DNA of 64,000 nucleotides, taken from positions 1-64,000 of the forward strand of contig JALNQF010000148.1 in the NCBI GenBank assembly GCA_028456385.1, written 5' to 3'. This document shows, in pieces, positions 1 to 14,063 of the stretch; positions within the stretch are counted from its first letter, which is position 1, and the number at the start of each line of letters is the position of its first letter. The notes below the pieces were generated by a model. The model saw only the letters and a program-made list of their open reading frames with translations. It searched no databases and was not told the origin of the DNA. A program made the position numbers and the translations under genes. This DNA comes from Ophiosphaerella korrae. Lineage: Eukaryota > Ascomycota > Dothideomycetes > Pleosporales > Phaeosphaeriaceae.

Positions 1-3000
1 CTATAGTTGTCCTTTCTCGTCTATACCTATCTATTTTACTAGGTAGTAGTTCCTACTATTATAGAACTAGTATTATAAGATTTCTTTAACTTCCTATTTT
101 TCTTGTTCTCTATACGTGTCTACTTCGTACACTAGTAGTTCTACGTTTTATAGTACTTATTCTAGTAGGGCTACGTAGAATATTAGGTATATCCTTATCT
201 TATTTAGTAGCTTTAATTTATATATAACTAGTGTAACTTCTTTCTTAATTTTGTATAGTCTTATCTTAACGTAGTCTAATTTTAAACTAGGTCGTTTACT
301 TTTAATATTCTTCTATACTAACTATACTTTTTCTCCCTCTCTAAATTAAGGTTCTTCCTTGTACTTCTTATTGTAGTGCTTTGCTATTTAATTGTATAGG
401 AATTCTATATCCTATCTTAATTAGTTATATATATCTCTAAGTCTATTAGCGAAGTTTTCTCCTTTTAGAGACTAAGATATCTATATTCTTAGTGTTCTAT
501 ATGCGCTAGGTTCGAATCTATAGTTTACAAAGAAGGGCAATACTCCTATTACTATATTCTTTACGCTGTTATATGCTAACTATGCTATAGGTAGTAGCTA
601 TACCTAGTTGTTCTAGTTATAGTTAAGGTAGTATCTTAAGTACTATTCTACTATCTAATTTATTTATTTAGATTATCTATCTATCTATAGATAATATGCT
701 ATAGATATTGCGTGTTGTATTCCTAATTGCGCTGTTATTATTCCCTATAGTTTTAATATAAATCGTACATCTCTATCTATAATAATCTTATCTAGTAGTC
801 TATATTAACTAATTATAGTTCCTAGAACCTAGTATATAGTAACCTCTATCCTACTTTTTTCTTTATATAGTCTAAAGTATAAGTACTTTGTAAGTTTATC
901 TACTATTATTAGGATTTTATTGTATTCAACTCCTAATATTAGGTTTTTAGACTTAGGTAGTTTTATTATAAAGTTTATCGTAATAACTCCCTATAGTTAT
1001 TTTAGTACTTCTACTAGTTATAGCATTCTATATAGTATATATCTATTATATTTATTCCTTTAATATTCTATATAGTCTTGTAGTACCTCTATTACTAGTT
1101 ATCTTGCTTTTAGAATATAGTAATCTCGTAGTAGTCTATCTAATATTTTCTTAATACCTTAGTAACTATATACTAGTAATTTATAGAATTATTGTATAAA
1201 TTCCCTTTAAATTTTTCCTAGAATATATATTCTTCTATATACTTGTGCAAATCTATCTTAGGTTTTAAGTTTCTCTATTTCTTTAGATACTTTTTGTGTT
1301 GTTTTCTAAATCTATTTATCTAGCTTACTACTCTTTCTCTCGAGTATTGCGGCTATTTTAGGTATATTTAAGACTAAATATCCTTCTTCGTTCTTAACTA
1401 AAACTATACTAGTTGCATTTACTTCTTCTTGTAAGTCTAGTCTTCTACTAAAGGCGTCTATAAATTAATTATCTTTCCCTTTTATATATATAATTTCTAT
1501 ATTAAATATTAATAAGTATTCCTACTATCTTATATAGCGTTATAACAGTTCTTTATTTATTATAAATCTTATAAGATTCTTATAGTCTATATAGACCTTT
1601 ATTTAGTATTTTGCTCCTTGTAAATATACTCTCTATTATTTAAATACTTTGTAGATTGCTAGTATCTCCTTGTTATAGATTAGGTAGTTAAGTTCTACTG
1701 TTTTTATTTTCTTAGAGAAGTATTTAACTAAGTATTCTTTTTTAGTCTCTAGGTCTTCTTGCATTAGTACTATTCTATAGACTAAGTTTAATACATCTAT
1801 TTTTACTATTACTAGTAGTTCTAGGTTATATATTCTAATAACTAGGTTTTCTATAAACTTCTTTTTTATTCTTTTAAATACCTTATTACATTCCTTTATC
1901 TATTTAAATAGCGTATCTTTTTTTATAAGTCTTGTAATTAGCTCTATATCTTTAGAGTATCCTACTATTAACTTTCTACAAAAGTTAGCTAGCTTATAAA
2001 ATTATTGTACCTCTTTTAGGTTCTTTAGTATTAGCTATTCGTTAATTAAGTTAATCTTTTCTAAGTTAATCTTGATTTTTCCTAGTTTAATAATAAATCT
2101 AAGGAAATCTGTTTCCTTTATATAGAACTCGCATTTTCTTATCTTAAGAAATATTTTAGCTTCTACTAGTTTCTTTAGTACTTTGTATATATGTTGCACG
2201 TATTCTTCCTCTATTTCTAAGAATATAAGAATATTATCTAAGTACGCGAATATAAATATATCTAAGTATTCTCTTAGTACTATATTAATTCTCTCCTAGA
2301 ATACTACTAGTGCGTTTATTAAACTAAATAGCATAACTAAGTATTTGTATAGTCTATATTGTGTTCTAAACGCTATTTTCTACTCGTCTCCTTTCTTAAT
2401 TCTAATCTAGTAGTATGCGTTTTATATATCTAGTTTTGTAAAGATCTTTACTCTTTATAGCTTATCTTGCATTTTATCTATTTGTAGTAGTAGGTATTAG
2501 TTCTTGTTTGTAATTGCGTTAGTTTTTCTAAAATCTATATAGGGTCTTTTATCGCTTATCTCTTTTTTGTCTATAAATATTAATCTATATACTACTAAGG
2601 ATTTAGATTCTCTTATCTATCCTTTCTTTATTGCATTTTGTATAAATAATCGTTTAATCTTAGATTCTTCTTCTATTTTTTAGTAGACTAGACTCTATCC
2701 TACGTTCTTTTCTTCTTCTAGTTCTATTACTAAGTCCTATAGTTAGTGTTCTAGAAGGTAATCTTCTAGTTCTATAAGCTACTTTTCTTATTTCTTATAT
2801 TCTTTTAGGAATTCTCCTTTACAGGTGCTTATATTAGCTTTTAGCATGTCTATTTTGTTATAGCTAATTTTTCCTATTCTCTAATTAATGTATAGGTTAG
2901 TTATCTATAACTATAGCATACCTAATATTATATCTTGTTTATTATTAATTATTGTTATATCTATAACTATATTCTAGATTTCTAGTCCTTCTAACCTTAG

Positions 3001-5440
3001 TGTTAAAGGTACTATCTCGAACTATATTAGTTCCTAGAATAGTTTTCCTTTAATTGTACTTAGTTGTCTAGGGTATTTCTTTATTATATACTTTATTCCC
3101 TATATTTCTATAAACTTCTTTAATATAAAGTTTCTTGTAGCTCTACTATTAATTATTAATCGTACTTTCTTTCCTTAGTATATACCTATTTTCGTAATAT
3201 GTAGGCCTCCTATACCTTCTAGCCTTTCTTGCTTTAGCAATTTATTAAATTATCTATTTTTCTAAGGCTATAGGCCTACTTTAAGTTTATATTCTTCGTA
3301 TTTTAGATACTTATCGTACATGTATTTATACTATAGTCCTCCTTAGACGTATTTCTTAGATAATTTTAGGCTAGGTCTTACTACTACATATCTGTCTTCT
3401 AGGATTATTTCCTATCCTTAGATATCTTCTACCCTAATTACTCTTGTATAGTTATAGCCTCTTCTCCTTATAGGCTATGTGTTGTTATTTACTTTAGAGT
3501 TTCCGTGTATAGTATAATTCTTGTCTAAGTATAATATCTATAATACTTTAAAATATACTAGATGTCTTAGATCTATTATTTTGTTATCCCCTTCCTAGTA
3601 CTTATCTTTTCTAAGTATATCTATTGTTAGGATATAGTATACTACTAGTACTCTTAGTATATAAGCTTTATTAATCTATCGCGTTTTTCTAGTAAAGTGT
3701 TACTATTCTTTTTGTGTAGGCATTCTTCCTACTATAACTATATATTACTTTATCTATTCTTAGAATAGTATAAACTTTATTTCTTTAGGATTACGTTCTT
3801 TCTAGTCTTTATACGCTTTCTCTATACTTATAACTATTAAGTATATCTAAACAAACTTCTATTTTTTGTTTCGTTCCTTTATATCTAATATTATATAGCT
3901 ATTGTAGCTATATATTATTAGCTAGGTGTACTCTATACCTCTTATACTAACTTATTTCTTACTTTCTCGTAGTCCTTTAGAAGAAGCTGTAGTAGTCTCT
4001 TTATCTAGTGCTAGTCCTTCGGCCTAGATTAATAGTACTAGGGGCTCTTCCCCTTCTAAGTCTTCTATTAGTAGGTCTATTACTTAGGCTATTTCTTCTA
4101 GCTAAGCTTTTATTCTTTCTTTTATTACTACTACTCTTTATCTCTATTATAGGAAGTATCCTACTCCTTACTTACTAGAAAGATATATATAGTAGTTATC
4201 TTTGTAATAAAAGGTCTAATAAAGTATTACGTATTGTATTTCTTTACTCCTAGCTACCTTCTCTTAAGGTTTAGCTTATACTTGTAGTACTTCCTTCTTC
4301 TTCTTAGTTGTTTTTAACTAAGTTTCTTTCTTTAGGTCCTTACTCTTGTAGTCTTTTATAAAGTGTCCTAGTTTCCTACATTTATAACATACTATATCCT
4401 ATTTCTTCTTTAATTAGTAGTCTTTCGCGTAGTAGCCCTTTTTACTATAGTTAAGGCACGTAAAGTCTTTACTCTTCTTCTTCTTCTTATCCTTGTTAGC
4501 GTCAAGGATTATAGGGTCTCTAGCATCCTAATTTCTATTTTAGGTACTATACTTGTTCTTCTTCTATTCCCGAAGATTATCGTTAATTTGTATTACCTAT
4601 TACTTTAGGGCTTCTAGTGTCCTTAGTTTCTCTATATAGATTATTTCGTATTAAATCTTAGAGTTTAGTCTTTGTTTAAATTATAACATTAATGTAGACT
4701 CGTTCTATTCCGTGTTTTAGGATAGTTATTTAAATTGTAATACGTACTTTAGAACACTCTAATTCTATATAAGCTTCTCTAGTTACTCTTTAGCTTATTA
4801 GGTAACATCTATATCCCTAAATACTACTCTTATTTGTTTAGTAAAGTATTCGTAACTTCTAAAGATAGCTCTAGTTTTATCTTTTTGTATTATTAGAGAG
4901 TGTATCGTATAATCTATCTAATAAGGCTTGTACTATCTTATTACGTCTTCTTTAAAGTATAATCTAATATATATTACTTTCTTTTCTTCTATGTCAAAGT
5001 GTAGTACTTGTACATCTATCTAGAGTTATACTAATACAATAAAAGGTCTTAGTTTTTCCCTCGTTCTATTAAACTTCTTAAGTATAGGTATCTTTAGTAG
5101 TTTCTTTGTTGCGCTTATCTCTAGGCGTTACGTAATTAGTTCTATCTAGTTTTGTCCTTTAATAATAGCTTTAATTTGTACTTTATTCTATTTTATATAA
5201 TCTTATAGTTCTTTATTCTATATTTCTAAGGCGTTAATTACTATCTTTATATCTTCTTTTTTAGAGATTAAGTCGTTTATATAGTTCTTAACGTCTCTCT
5301 ATACTATATTGTCTAACTTATAACTACTTAGAGGTACTTTACCTCCTTTTTTAGTTAAACTTTCTACTATCGTGTTAGCTAGACTGCGCGCTACTTACGC
5401 TTCGCTTCTTGTAATAACTAAATTAGCAAGGTGTAATAGG
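1..5440 (-). mobile_element. Degraded Ty3/Gypsy retrotransposon (element 1, truncated by window edge)
   Basis: AT-rich block with no open frame, but the minus strand still translates to gag-pol motifs in 5'-to-3' order. Two CCHC zinc knuckles lie at about 4350-4391 (CYKCRKLGHFIKDY, last Cys to Tyr) and 4418-4459 (CLNYSKKGYYAKDY). The reverse-transcriptase active site is at 2221-2259 (FAYLDNILIF, second Asp to Asn). The integrase core is at about 855-922 (ILIIVDKLTKY) and 751-790 (IIIDRDVRF). The order gag-RT-integrase is Ty3/Gypsy. The substitutions are all C-to-T/G-to-A, and CpA/TpG are nearly absent, which is the RIP pattern. The left end lies outside the window. Confidence 0.85.
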
Positions 5441-5479
5441 CCTCCTGTCGTCGACTATAGGTACCTATCTAGTAGGGGT

Positions 5480-5860
5480 TAGTAGATTACGAGGTAATAG
5501 TAAAAGCTTAGAGGTAATCTACAATAACTATAAATAATAGAAGATATTTTGCAACTGTCTTGTATTAGCGTTCTATAGTTAAAGGATTGAATTGCTAATA
5601 CTATCCTAATAATGCGCATTGCTAATAACTATATACTTGCTGTAATCCGTAATCTATATTTACTAAGATCAATAGATTATAGATTAGCTTAATCTGTAAT
5701 CTACTACCGCTAAGAGTCTATAGATTACAGATTACTCTAGGTGTCCTAATTATGCGTGGCTTCCTAATTAAGGTTATTACCCCGCTCGTCCTATGCTTCG
5801 TTAGCGCCTAGACTAGGACTAATTGGTTCTATCTCGATTTCTTCTGTTACGCCTATAACA
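5480..5860 (-). repeat. LTR-like terminal repeat, left copy
   Basis: Shares an interrupted match with 11,010-11,165 in direct orientation (tttactaagat, then gcttcctaattaag, then a block ending near tctcgatttcttctgtta). It also matches 11,165-11,465 in inverted orientation (ttgctaatactatcctaata is shared). It could be the 3' LTR of element 2 or the 5' LTR of element 1; the two elements abut here. Mutated by RIP. Confidence 0.55.
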
Positions 5861-8800
5861 TTTTACATTTATTTTAATTATAAAGCGCTTTAAGCTAAAT
5901 TAAACTCTTTAAGTAGTTTATCTATATCTTTAAAATCTATAGTAAGAGTCTATATATCCTAGGATTTATTATATCTCTTCTATCTAAAGAAGTACTCTAG
6001 CTATCCTTTTCTTTTACGTTTCTTTAAGATTCTTTTAACTTCTTATACTTTTTCTCCTTCTTCTATTACCTTAGGTAGCTAGGTATTATCTTCTACACCT
6101 AATTAAGGTTTCTATCTCTTAAGGAAAGAAATGTAAAATACGTTATAAATATAATAGTAGGGTAGTAGGAGTAGGTAGTATACCTACGTTCTTACTATAT
6201 TTTATACTTAAAATAGTCTAATAAACTTATCTAATAGCTTCTTATATAGTTAGTAAGTAAAGCTTAAGTTTATTATACTTAGTAGAACTAGCTCTCTTTT
6301 TCTAAAGACCTCTAGTTTGTATTTACTATTATAGTACTATACTTAATATACTTATACTTTCTATAAAAACTCTCTAAGTATTACTTATATACTATATATA
6401 CGCTTTACTCTTTAAATAGCGTCTAGTACCTCTTCTTTTAGCTTACTATTCTTAAGTAAGTATATAAAGATTAGGTATTTACTTAGTATAGCATAAAAAG
6501 GCGTTGTCTTTATTCTTTTATAAATTAAGTTATTATATACAAATTATACTATTTTTAGTAAAGTAACCTAATTATCTTAATTCTTTATTATAAAGATTCT
6601 TAAATACTATTCTAGAGTCTAATTTTATTATTTAGTTTACTTATTAGTTTATAAGTAGAAAGCTATACTAAGCTTACGCTTTACTTATAGTTAGTAGTAT
6701 ATTTCTACCTAAAATTTTAAGGTAAAGATTAACCCTTAGTTTAATATAATACCTTTCTATATCTTATAGTTTAAGATAATATTATTAAAGTATACTTCTA
6801 TAAACTATTATATATCTTACTTTTTAAGTACTAGGATATAGATAGCTATTTTAGATAAGTAGTTTACTATTACTAGTATTACATTATATACGTAACTTAA
6901 GCTATCCTTTAAAGGTAGAAAGCCTATAATAAAGTCTAGAGAGACTTCTTTAAAGATATTACTTAGGATTAGTAGAAGAGATAATTCTCTATATTACTTG
7001 TACCTTAGCGCTTTACTTTACTAGTATATTGCGTAAGTCTTTATATATTCCTAAACGTCTTACTCTATTAATAGCTAGTAATAGTATCTTATAATTAGCT
7101 TAAGCGTTCTATATATACTAAAGTAGCTAGCTATATATAAGTTATAATACTAGAGTAGAATTTCTTACCTAATAGTAAGTTCTTCTAGAACGTACGCTCT
7201 ACCTTTATATTTTAGGACTTCTTTATTATCTAAGCGCTATACTTACGCTTTACTACTATATTAAGTACTTTTAACTTTTATTAAACTCTCTACTTATACT
7301 TATATAAAGGTGTCTCTTTACTATAGTCTATATAAAGTTATTAGAAAGGCTTTAGACTCTACTAATATAGGTTTACTACTAACTAACTCTTTAGCTATTA
7401 AGTATAGTATATATAGTATATATTCTATAGCGCTAGTAGTAGAAGTCCTTTTAGCGCTATAGTCTTTAGCTCTATATATCTTGTATGCGCTTTCTAAGCT
7501 TAGCTTAGTTATAGATCTTTTTACTTTACTAGTTATCTCTACTCTAGCTACTAAGCTTACTAGTTATAATTTCTCCTAGAGAGTAAGTAATAAGCGTACT
7601 AGTAATAAGTTCTCTTACTTGTAGTTGTATTTCCTTAAGGGGCTATTTATAAGATTTAGCTTACTAGCCTAGTATTTTACTTTAAAACTAAAAGCTCCTA
7701 AGTATATAGCCTAGTATACTTAGTATAAGTTTAGCTTATATATAGTATATATTAAGCGTAGGTTATTATAATCTATAAGTACTTAAATTATATACTACGT
7801 ACCTTTAAGGTAGTATCTCTACTATTTAAAACTATAAATAATAGTAAGAAGTTTAGTATTATATATTTTATAGTTTAGTTCTACTTCTTATAGTTTTCTA
7901 GAAGTAAAAGTAACTAGATACTATTTCCTATTTATATAGAGCTAGGACAAGATCCTAGAGATTATAAAGGTTAATATATCTATCTCTAAGTAAATAGGTA
8001 GCGCTAGGTTATAGTAGCGTAAGATAAGCGTACTTATAAAGTATACTTTAAGTTATTTAAAAGCTTTTTATACTATACTAAGCTAATAGAATTCTTACTT
8101 CTTTTTTAATAAGTCTATAAAGGGAGTTATTTTATAAGTATACTCTTTAATAAATTTTTAGTAGAAGTTTATAAAACCTAGGAATAACTATAGTTTCTTA
8201 ATACTTATAAGCTTTAGCTATTACGTAATAGTCTTAATACGCTTAGGTTTAGCGTAGATACTATACCTTATAATAATAAAGCCTAGAAAATATACTTTAT
8301 TAAATATAAAGGTATACTTCTTTAGGTTTATAAAGAGTTTTACTCTTCTTAGTACTATAAGTATAGAGTAGATAGTGCGCTAGTATAGCGTAACGTTATT
8401 ACTATAAGTATATATAAGTATATTATTAAGGTATACTATATAGATATAATCTAGGAGTCTACTAAGCGCTTTGTTAATATATACTTAAAAGCTAGTAGGA
8501 GTGTTAGTTAGCCTAAAAGGTATTACTAGGTATTTAAAATACTTATAGCAAGTGTAGAAAGTAGTTTTCTACTTATTTCCTAATTTAATTCTAATCCTAT
8601 AGTAGGTATCTTTAAGATCTAAGGTAGTATAGTATTATGTACCTAATAAGTAGTCTAGCGTCTCTTTAATTAGTAGGAGTAGGTACTAATCTTTTACTAT
8701 AACTAAGTTTAAGCTATAGTAGTTAATATAGAGGCGTAGGGCTCTATTCTTCTTTAGGACAAAAAGGATAAGTACCTCTACTAAACTATTACTATAACGT

Positions 8801-10954
8801 ATCTAGCTTTTATAGAGCGTATCTTCTATATACGCGTAGAGTACTTTAAGTTTATATATAAAGAGATTATAGAGTAGCCTATAGAGAAGTTCTTTTTTCT
8901 CTATTAATAAGATTATATAATTAGAGTTCTTTAGGTAAAGTAGTATCTATATAGTAATATTATTAAATATATTATAGTATTCTAATAAAGTATATAGAAT
9001 ATATAACTCTTACGCTATAAGTATAGCGTAGATACGCGTATTATATTCTAAGTTAATTATATTAGTCTTAAGTACTCCTAGTAAGTATAGTTCTACTTAT
9101 ATTTTCTCTAAGGCCTTTATAAATTCTTTAGTTATATATAACTATACTTAGGTAATAGAAGTATATCTCTAATACTATATTTGCAATCTATAGTTAAGTT
9201 GTATCCTTTCTTATTTAAGAAAAGAATTTCTAAGAAAGAGTACTACTCTCTCTTTATCTACTCTATATACTATAATTTTAGACTTACGTATTACTTTATT
9301 ATTATTAGTAAAGCGTACTTAAAGCTTATAAGTAGTATAGGTATTCTACCTTTATACTTCTATCTAGCTTAGTCTAAAGAGCTTAGTATCTTAGATTAGT
9401 TTTAGTCTTATTTCTACTATAGTCTACTAACTAATAAGACTAACGTCTACTTAAGAGTCTAAAATAACCTAAAGTTTTATTTTTAGCTCTAAGCCTAAAG
9501 CTACGCTATATATATACTATATACTTAGTAAGATATTAATTAATCTACGCTTTACTATCCTAGAGCTAATAATAAAGCTAGGCCTTTTCCTATTTAGTTT
9601 ATATAGACTAGAATATAGTTAGGATTACTACTATAGTACTTACTAGTATAGTACTTCTTTTTATAGTACTTAAAGTATTTAATAGTAGACTTATCTACTA
9701 ACTTATTTTAGGAGTTCTTTGTATCCCCCTTTATTTAGGCCTTTTTTAGGTTTTCTTTACCTATACTATTTATATAGGGCTCTTGTAATTTTATTATATT
9801 ATATAAATTACGCTTAAGTATTAAGCCTAAGGTAATAAGGTTTTCTCTTATTACTAGGACTTAATAATAGTTAGTAATTACCCTTTATAGTTTAGGCTAT
9901 AGTTTTAAAAAGAGGTACTAAATCCTTTATTTCTCTATATACTAAGGAAGCTAGTCTTTAAAGATATCTAGATATCTAGTAAAAGATCTTATACTTTATT
10001 CTTTACGTTAAGTAGCTATAGCGTACGCTATTACTACCTCTAGGCTACAATTAATAGAGTCTAAGAGTAGGTTAAGTAAGTACTTTTTAAAGTACTCCTA
10101 AGTAAGAAGCTTATCTACGTTTAGGTTATACTTAATATACGTATACTATTATTTATATAGGTCTCCTTTAAAGTATTATATAGCTTAAAAGACTTTATCC
10201 TTTTTTACTTTAAAGTCTTAGAGTATAAAGTAAAATACTATTTTATATAAGTAATAGTACTCTTAGTATTTTTTTAGAGATTTACCTTTATATACTATAG
10301 GCTCTTTAGGGTAAAGTATACGCTTTACGCGCGTATTATTAACTAAAGAGTCTACGTTATACTTTTAAGAGGTAATAATAGTAACTTTAGAGTTATTCTT
10401 AGGAGTTATAGCGTAAGAAGTAGTTTGTTCTTATTCTAGACGTATAATCTTGTCTTCTAAGGCGTAGAGTGTATATAGTTAAGCTAATTTATTACGTCTA
10501 GTAGTTACTTTATAAATATATTCTTTAATTGTTACTAGTATACTTAGTGCGTAACCTAGCTACGCGCTGCTTATACTTTATATAGGGTCTCGTTTAACTA
10601 TTAACTACGTATTTTCTTTTATTATTATAGCTTATTATAAGGAGTATATTATTATTATCTCTAGACTATTAGTAAAGAAGTATTATTATATTAGGAGGTA
10701 GCTAGAAGATAATAGTACTTGCTATAGGCTATAGGAGATAGTAAAGGGATAATAGATAGTATTTAATAGTACTACTAGTATCTAAGGGAGAATAATACTT
10801 ACTTTACTCTCTTTATAAGTATCGAGCCTTTTATACGCCTATATAGTATATTAGCCCTACTTTAGACTATAACTATATAATATTATAATCTTTAGTATAT
10901 TAGCCCTACTCCCTTAACTCGTACTAGAGTTTACAAGAGTCTCGAGTATTTAGA

Positions 10955-11165
10955 GAACCTTTGTTATAGATTGCAAATTATAAATCTATTATATACTTAG
11001 CTTTATACTTTGTATTTACTAAGATTATAAATTATAAATCTATTACGTGTTTCTATTATAGTTAGCTTCCTAGTTAAGTTTATTGTCCTATAGGTTATAC
11101 GCGTTGTCGTTATCTATAGTAGGGCTAATTAGCTTAAATTAGTTTTCTCTTGTTATAGCTATAAT
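10955..11165 (-). repeat. LTR-like terminal repeat, right copy
   Basis: Partial direct copy of the sequence at 5650-5860, ending the second Ty3/Gypsy element on its 5' side. Boundaries are approximate because of point mutation. Confidence 0.5.
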
Positions 11166-11465
11166 ATAATTAGCTTTATATTAGAAAGACTAGATCTAGA
11201 TAATCTATAGGTATATAAACTTAATTAGGAGATAATATATAATCTAGATACGTAAGGTAATCTATAATCTATTAATCTTAGTAGTAATAGATTAATAGAT
11301 TAAGTAGAGTATATAGTTATAATAGGTGCGCGTTATTAGGATAGTATTAGCAATCTAATCTCTAACTAAGAGCGACAATACATTGACATCGCCTATTAGG
11401 AATTATTCTATTGTTTATAGCTTATTGCTTAATTACAACACGTACCTTAGTTATTAACTCTTAAT
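11165..11465 (+). repeat. Third LTR-like copy, inverted
   Basis: The reverse complement of this stretch aligns with 5480-5700, including the shared block ttgctaatactatcctaata. It lies immediately outside the presumed 5' LTR and in the opposite orientation, so it belongs to another insertion of the same family or to a local rearrangement. Confidence 0.5.
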
Positions 11466-11587
11466 CTACTAAACCCTCCCCCTTAAGGCTTTACGTAGTC
11501 GACAACGAGGAGCTCCGTTACAAGTGCGCTAAGCTAATTAGATTACTACGCTAGTAGAAGCGAGTTAATTAATAGATTCTAGTTATA

Positions 11588-11672
11588 CCTAGAATCTATT
11601 ACGCATCTCTACGCGCATGCTGTCGCGCGTCTAATCGTGTGTCTAATTACGTACCCTATCTAATAAGATAAT
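11588..11672. repeat. RIP-mutated relative of the repeat at 17,978-18,053
   Basis: Aligns with 17,978-18,053, differing mainly by transitions toward A/T: gaatctattacgcatct here against gaatctgttgcgcatcc there, then acgcgcatgct against gcgcgcacgct. This gives a within-window comparison of a mutated and a much less mutated copy. Confidence 0.6.
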
Positions 11673-11906
11673 ATTAGTACAATTTAGAGAGGTATAAGTA
11701 TACATCTACAATGTAACATTAACAATAGTAGAGTTAGTATACAATAAAGTTTAAGGCATATATATAAAGAGATTTCTATAACTTTTTATAGAAAAATACA
11801 ATAGTTTCTTCGTAATCTTTTATTATAGATATCTATCACATACTTACACGGATTTAAACTACTATCGAAACCTACCCTCAAATCTAACACCTGCATAGCC
11901 TTCAGG

Positions 11907-12965
11907 ATGGCATTAGAACTTACAGATGGAGCAAACCTTCTTCGATGTGTAGTAGCACTTGCAGAGCCAGAAGGTATAGAAACCGAGACATTAAAGCAGA
12001 CGATAGCGAAAGTTAGGATCGTGAATCGACTCCTGGAGCTAGGTCGGCAGAAGCAACGCTTCTATAAGTCAATGGATAAAAGAGATCAACGTTTGAATAA
12101 AGAAGCCATCCGAACGCTCCTTGCAAGGCTTCAGTCTGCGCCAGTGAGCTCGGTTGACTACAGGTTCAGCATTGAGGAGGAACCAGAGACAGGAAGAAAA
12201 GGCCGCGCAGGTTTAGAAAATCACAGGAGAATGCATAGAGAAGATGTTCGCATGCTATATGATGCTTATGGACATGGTCCGGCATCAATCCTTCAAAATG
12301 TACCAGATATATCCGCATACTACAAACACCCGCAATCTCATGAACTCCTCTTGCAATGCATTCTCCAATCGTATTCAGGCCAAGCGAGCAGCGCGCACCA
12401 CCAATACGAGAGCGAAATTCCCTTGGGCCGAAAACGTTCATCAATTACCTCTGTTGGTGGCTATCCTTCCAAAAGGCAGGCTCTTCCAGCACTACCAAGT
12501 TTAGGTAGTCTTGCTGGGAACATGGTACCGCACCCAAGAAATTCTGCCTACGGCGTTGAGAAAGCCCAGCAGAATAGCACGTCGTCGCCATCGTGTCACA
12601 CTTCATCGCCACCTCAACCGCAGAAATGGATGGAGTCAGACAAGAATGTAAAAGCTGAATATATAGGACGATGGATGAAGTCGAAGGATATTATCATACA
12701 GATATGGCGCTGCCAAACATTACGTGCTATAAATTTCTTGCAAGTTTCGTGGCATCCTCCTGACGAGAAGAAGCACAACACGGATGGAATATTTGATTAT
12801 TATCAAGTTTCCAAGCCAGAGTTCGAGTCGATACATGACTCGGACCTGCTACAAGACTTGCAGCAATCAAAGCAGTGGGAGGATTCAGCAAGCTGTCTTA
12901 CTATCGGACTCCTAAAAGATGTGCATCACCCAGACGCCTCATTCTGTACGATTTTCATCAGCTGA
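11907..12965 (+). CDS. Hypothetical protein (352 aa)
   Basis: Uninterrupted frame beginning with ATG a few tens of bases after the AT-rich retroelement block and ending TGA at 12,963-12,965. I do not recognise the family. The N-terminal 100 residues are helix-rich and charged. Residues about 175-190 carry a basic cluster (GRKRSS...PSKRQ) that could be a nuclear localisation signal. The middle is Ser/Pro-rich and low in complexity. The last 100 residues look globular again (WMKSKDIIIQIWRCQ). There is no signal peptide or membrane segment. Base composition is ordinary, in sharp contrast to the upstream block, so mutation did not spread into it. A single-exon model is assumed. Confidence 0.65.
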   Translation: MALELTDGANLLRCVVALAEPEGIETETLKQTIAKVRIVNRLLELGRQKQRFYKSMDKRDQRLNKEAIRTLLARLQSAPVSSVDYRFSIEEEPETGRKGRAGLENHRRMHREDVRMLYDAYGHGPASILQNVPDISAYYKHPQSHELLLQCILQSYSGQASSAHHQYESEIPLGRKRSSITSVGGYPSKRQALPALPSLGSLAGNMVPHPRNSAYGVEKAQQNSTSSPSCHTSSPPQPQKWMESDKNVKAEYIGRWMKSKDIIIQIWRCQTLRAINFLQVSWHPPDEKKHNTDGIFDYYQVSKPEFESIHDSDLLQDLQQSKQWEDSASCLTIGLLKDVHHPDASFCTIFIS

Positions 12966-14060
12966 GGTGTGTGTATACAAAATGCGCAATTAGTTGTCCA
13001 ATAAAGTGGATCGCCATCTTTAACGTTTGTGGCCACGTTTATCGTTAAAGGCGTCTCCTTGCCTTGGGAATTGATCCGCGCTGAACCTTTTTTTCGAACG
13101 TCACTTTGCCTCTTTCTGTGATTGACATTGTTCCAAATCCTTTCTTATCGTAATCGACTCTAGACGTCTTAGCTGGCCGGCGAAATTCGTCTCTATCGTC
13201 GCGCAACGGCGCGTTTATCTTCGTAGTGGAGTAGCAGTAAACACGTCTGTTGATAGATTACTTTGGGATATTTGTACTCTTATTGACTGACTTGGCACAA
13301 TGTATTCAGTGCGCCCAAAGCCAGGAATTTTTGTTTGTCCCCAAGAATTTCCCAATTCACCCTTTCTGGGTTGCTCCAGTCTGCGCGCGCTGCGAGCCTT
13401 GAGCACAAGATGTTGTGTATGATAGTCACGTCGCCTCTGAGTTGCGAATTCGTAAGTTGTACTTCTCTCAGAGCTTAAATTCGATTTAATAGACGCACAA
13501 AAAAGACAGGTCAAAAATATGAGATGAGGTAGGCGATGGCTGTTTCGCGCCTTTACAAATTTCGCATCTCTGCAAATTTCGCATCTTTACAAATTTCGCA
13601 ATCTATTTCATGTTCCTCACAACCTTCCTTCCGCTGCACTTTGCCAAGCACCGCGTGGGGTGATTCATCGCATTCTCTTTGGGCCATCGGCTTCCGCTTG
13701 CTCTTTTGCCCCGCCCTACTCAAGAACATCCAGCAGTCCATCAAGGCGAACACCTGAGACCTTCTAGTTTATAGTATCTATCTAACTCACTAAAGATGTA
13801 GCCACCCTTCCATGCACACCTCATTCCACTCACGCTGCGTCACAACTGGGGGCGGGGAGGGCGAAGGGGTTGCTTTTGGTCGGACGGGAGTGAGGCCAGG
13901 AGATTGGTGGGAAAGCGTCGTCTGAGTCGTAGTTTGAGGGACATGCTTGAAAGGGAGGAGGATGACTCTGAGAAATCGAGGGCAGTGAGTTCGCCAATGT
14001 CTAAGCGGCGTTCTACACGTTTCTAGGCTGCAGAAATGTATTTATGTTGCGAGATGCGAG
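12966..14060. other. No recognisable gene; short tandem repeat
   Basis: Nothing with convincing coding character. An imperfect 18-bp tandem repeat of the form tttacaaatttcgcatc occurs about three times at 13,552-13,602. Confidence 0.4.
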
Positions 14061-14063
14061 CTG

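Larger units (their letters stand above)
5455..11165 (-). mobile_element. Degraded Ty3/Gypsy retrotransposon (element 2)
   Basis: A second AT-rich element on the minus strand. The RT active-site box is at about 8400-8436 (VYLNNILIYT, both catalytic Asp changed to Asn) and the integrase core at about 6822-6881 (ILVIVNYLSKIAIYI, first catalytic Asp changed to Asn). Similar terminal sequences at about 5650-5860 and 11,010-11,165 are in direct orientation and are the likely LTRs. Short open stretches such as 9181-9372 are chance products of composition. The element cannot code for active RT or integrase as written. Confidence 0.8.

Noticed and set aside
9181..9372. 63-codon open frame in the AT-rich block
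   Set aside because: No motif; a chance product of TA-rich composition inside a decayed Gypsy element.
13215..13757. Overlapping frames on both strands in the gap after the first gene
   Set aside because: No recognisable domain and they depend on short repeats; not reported as genes.
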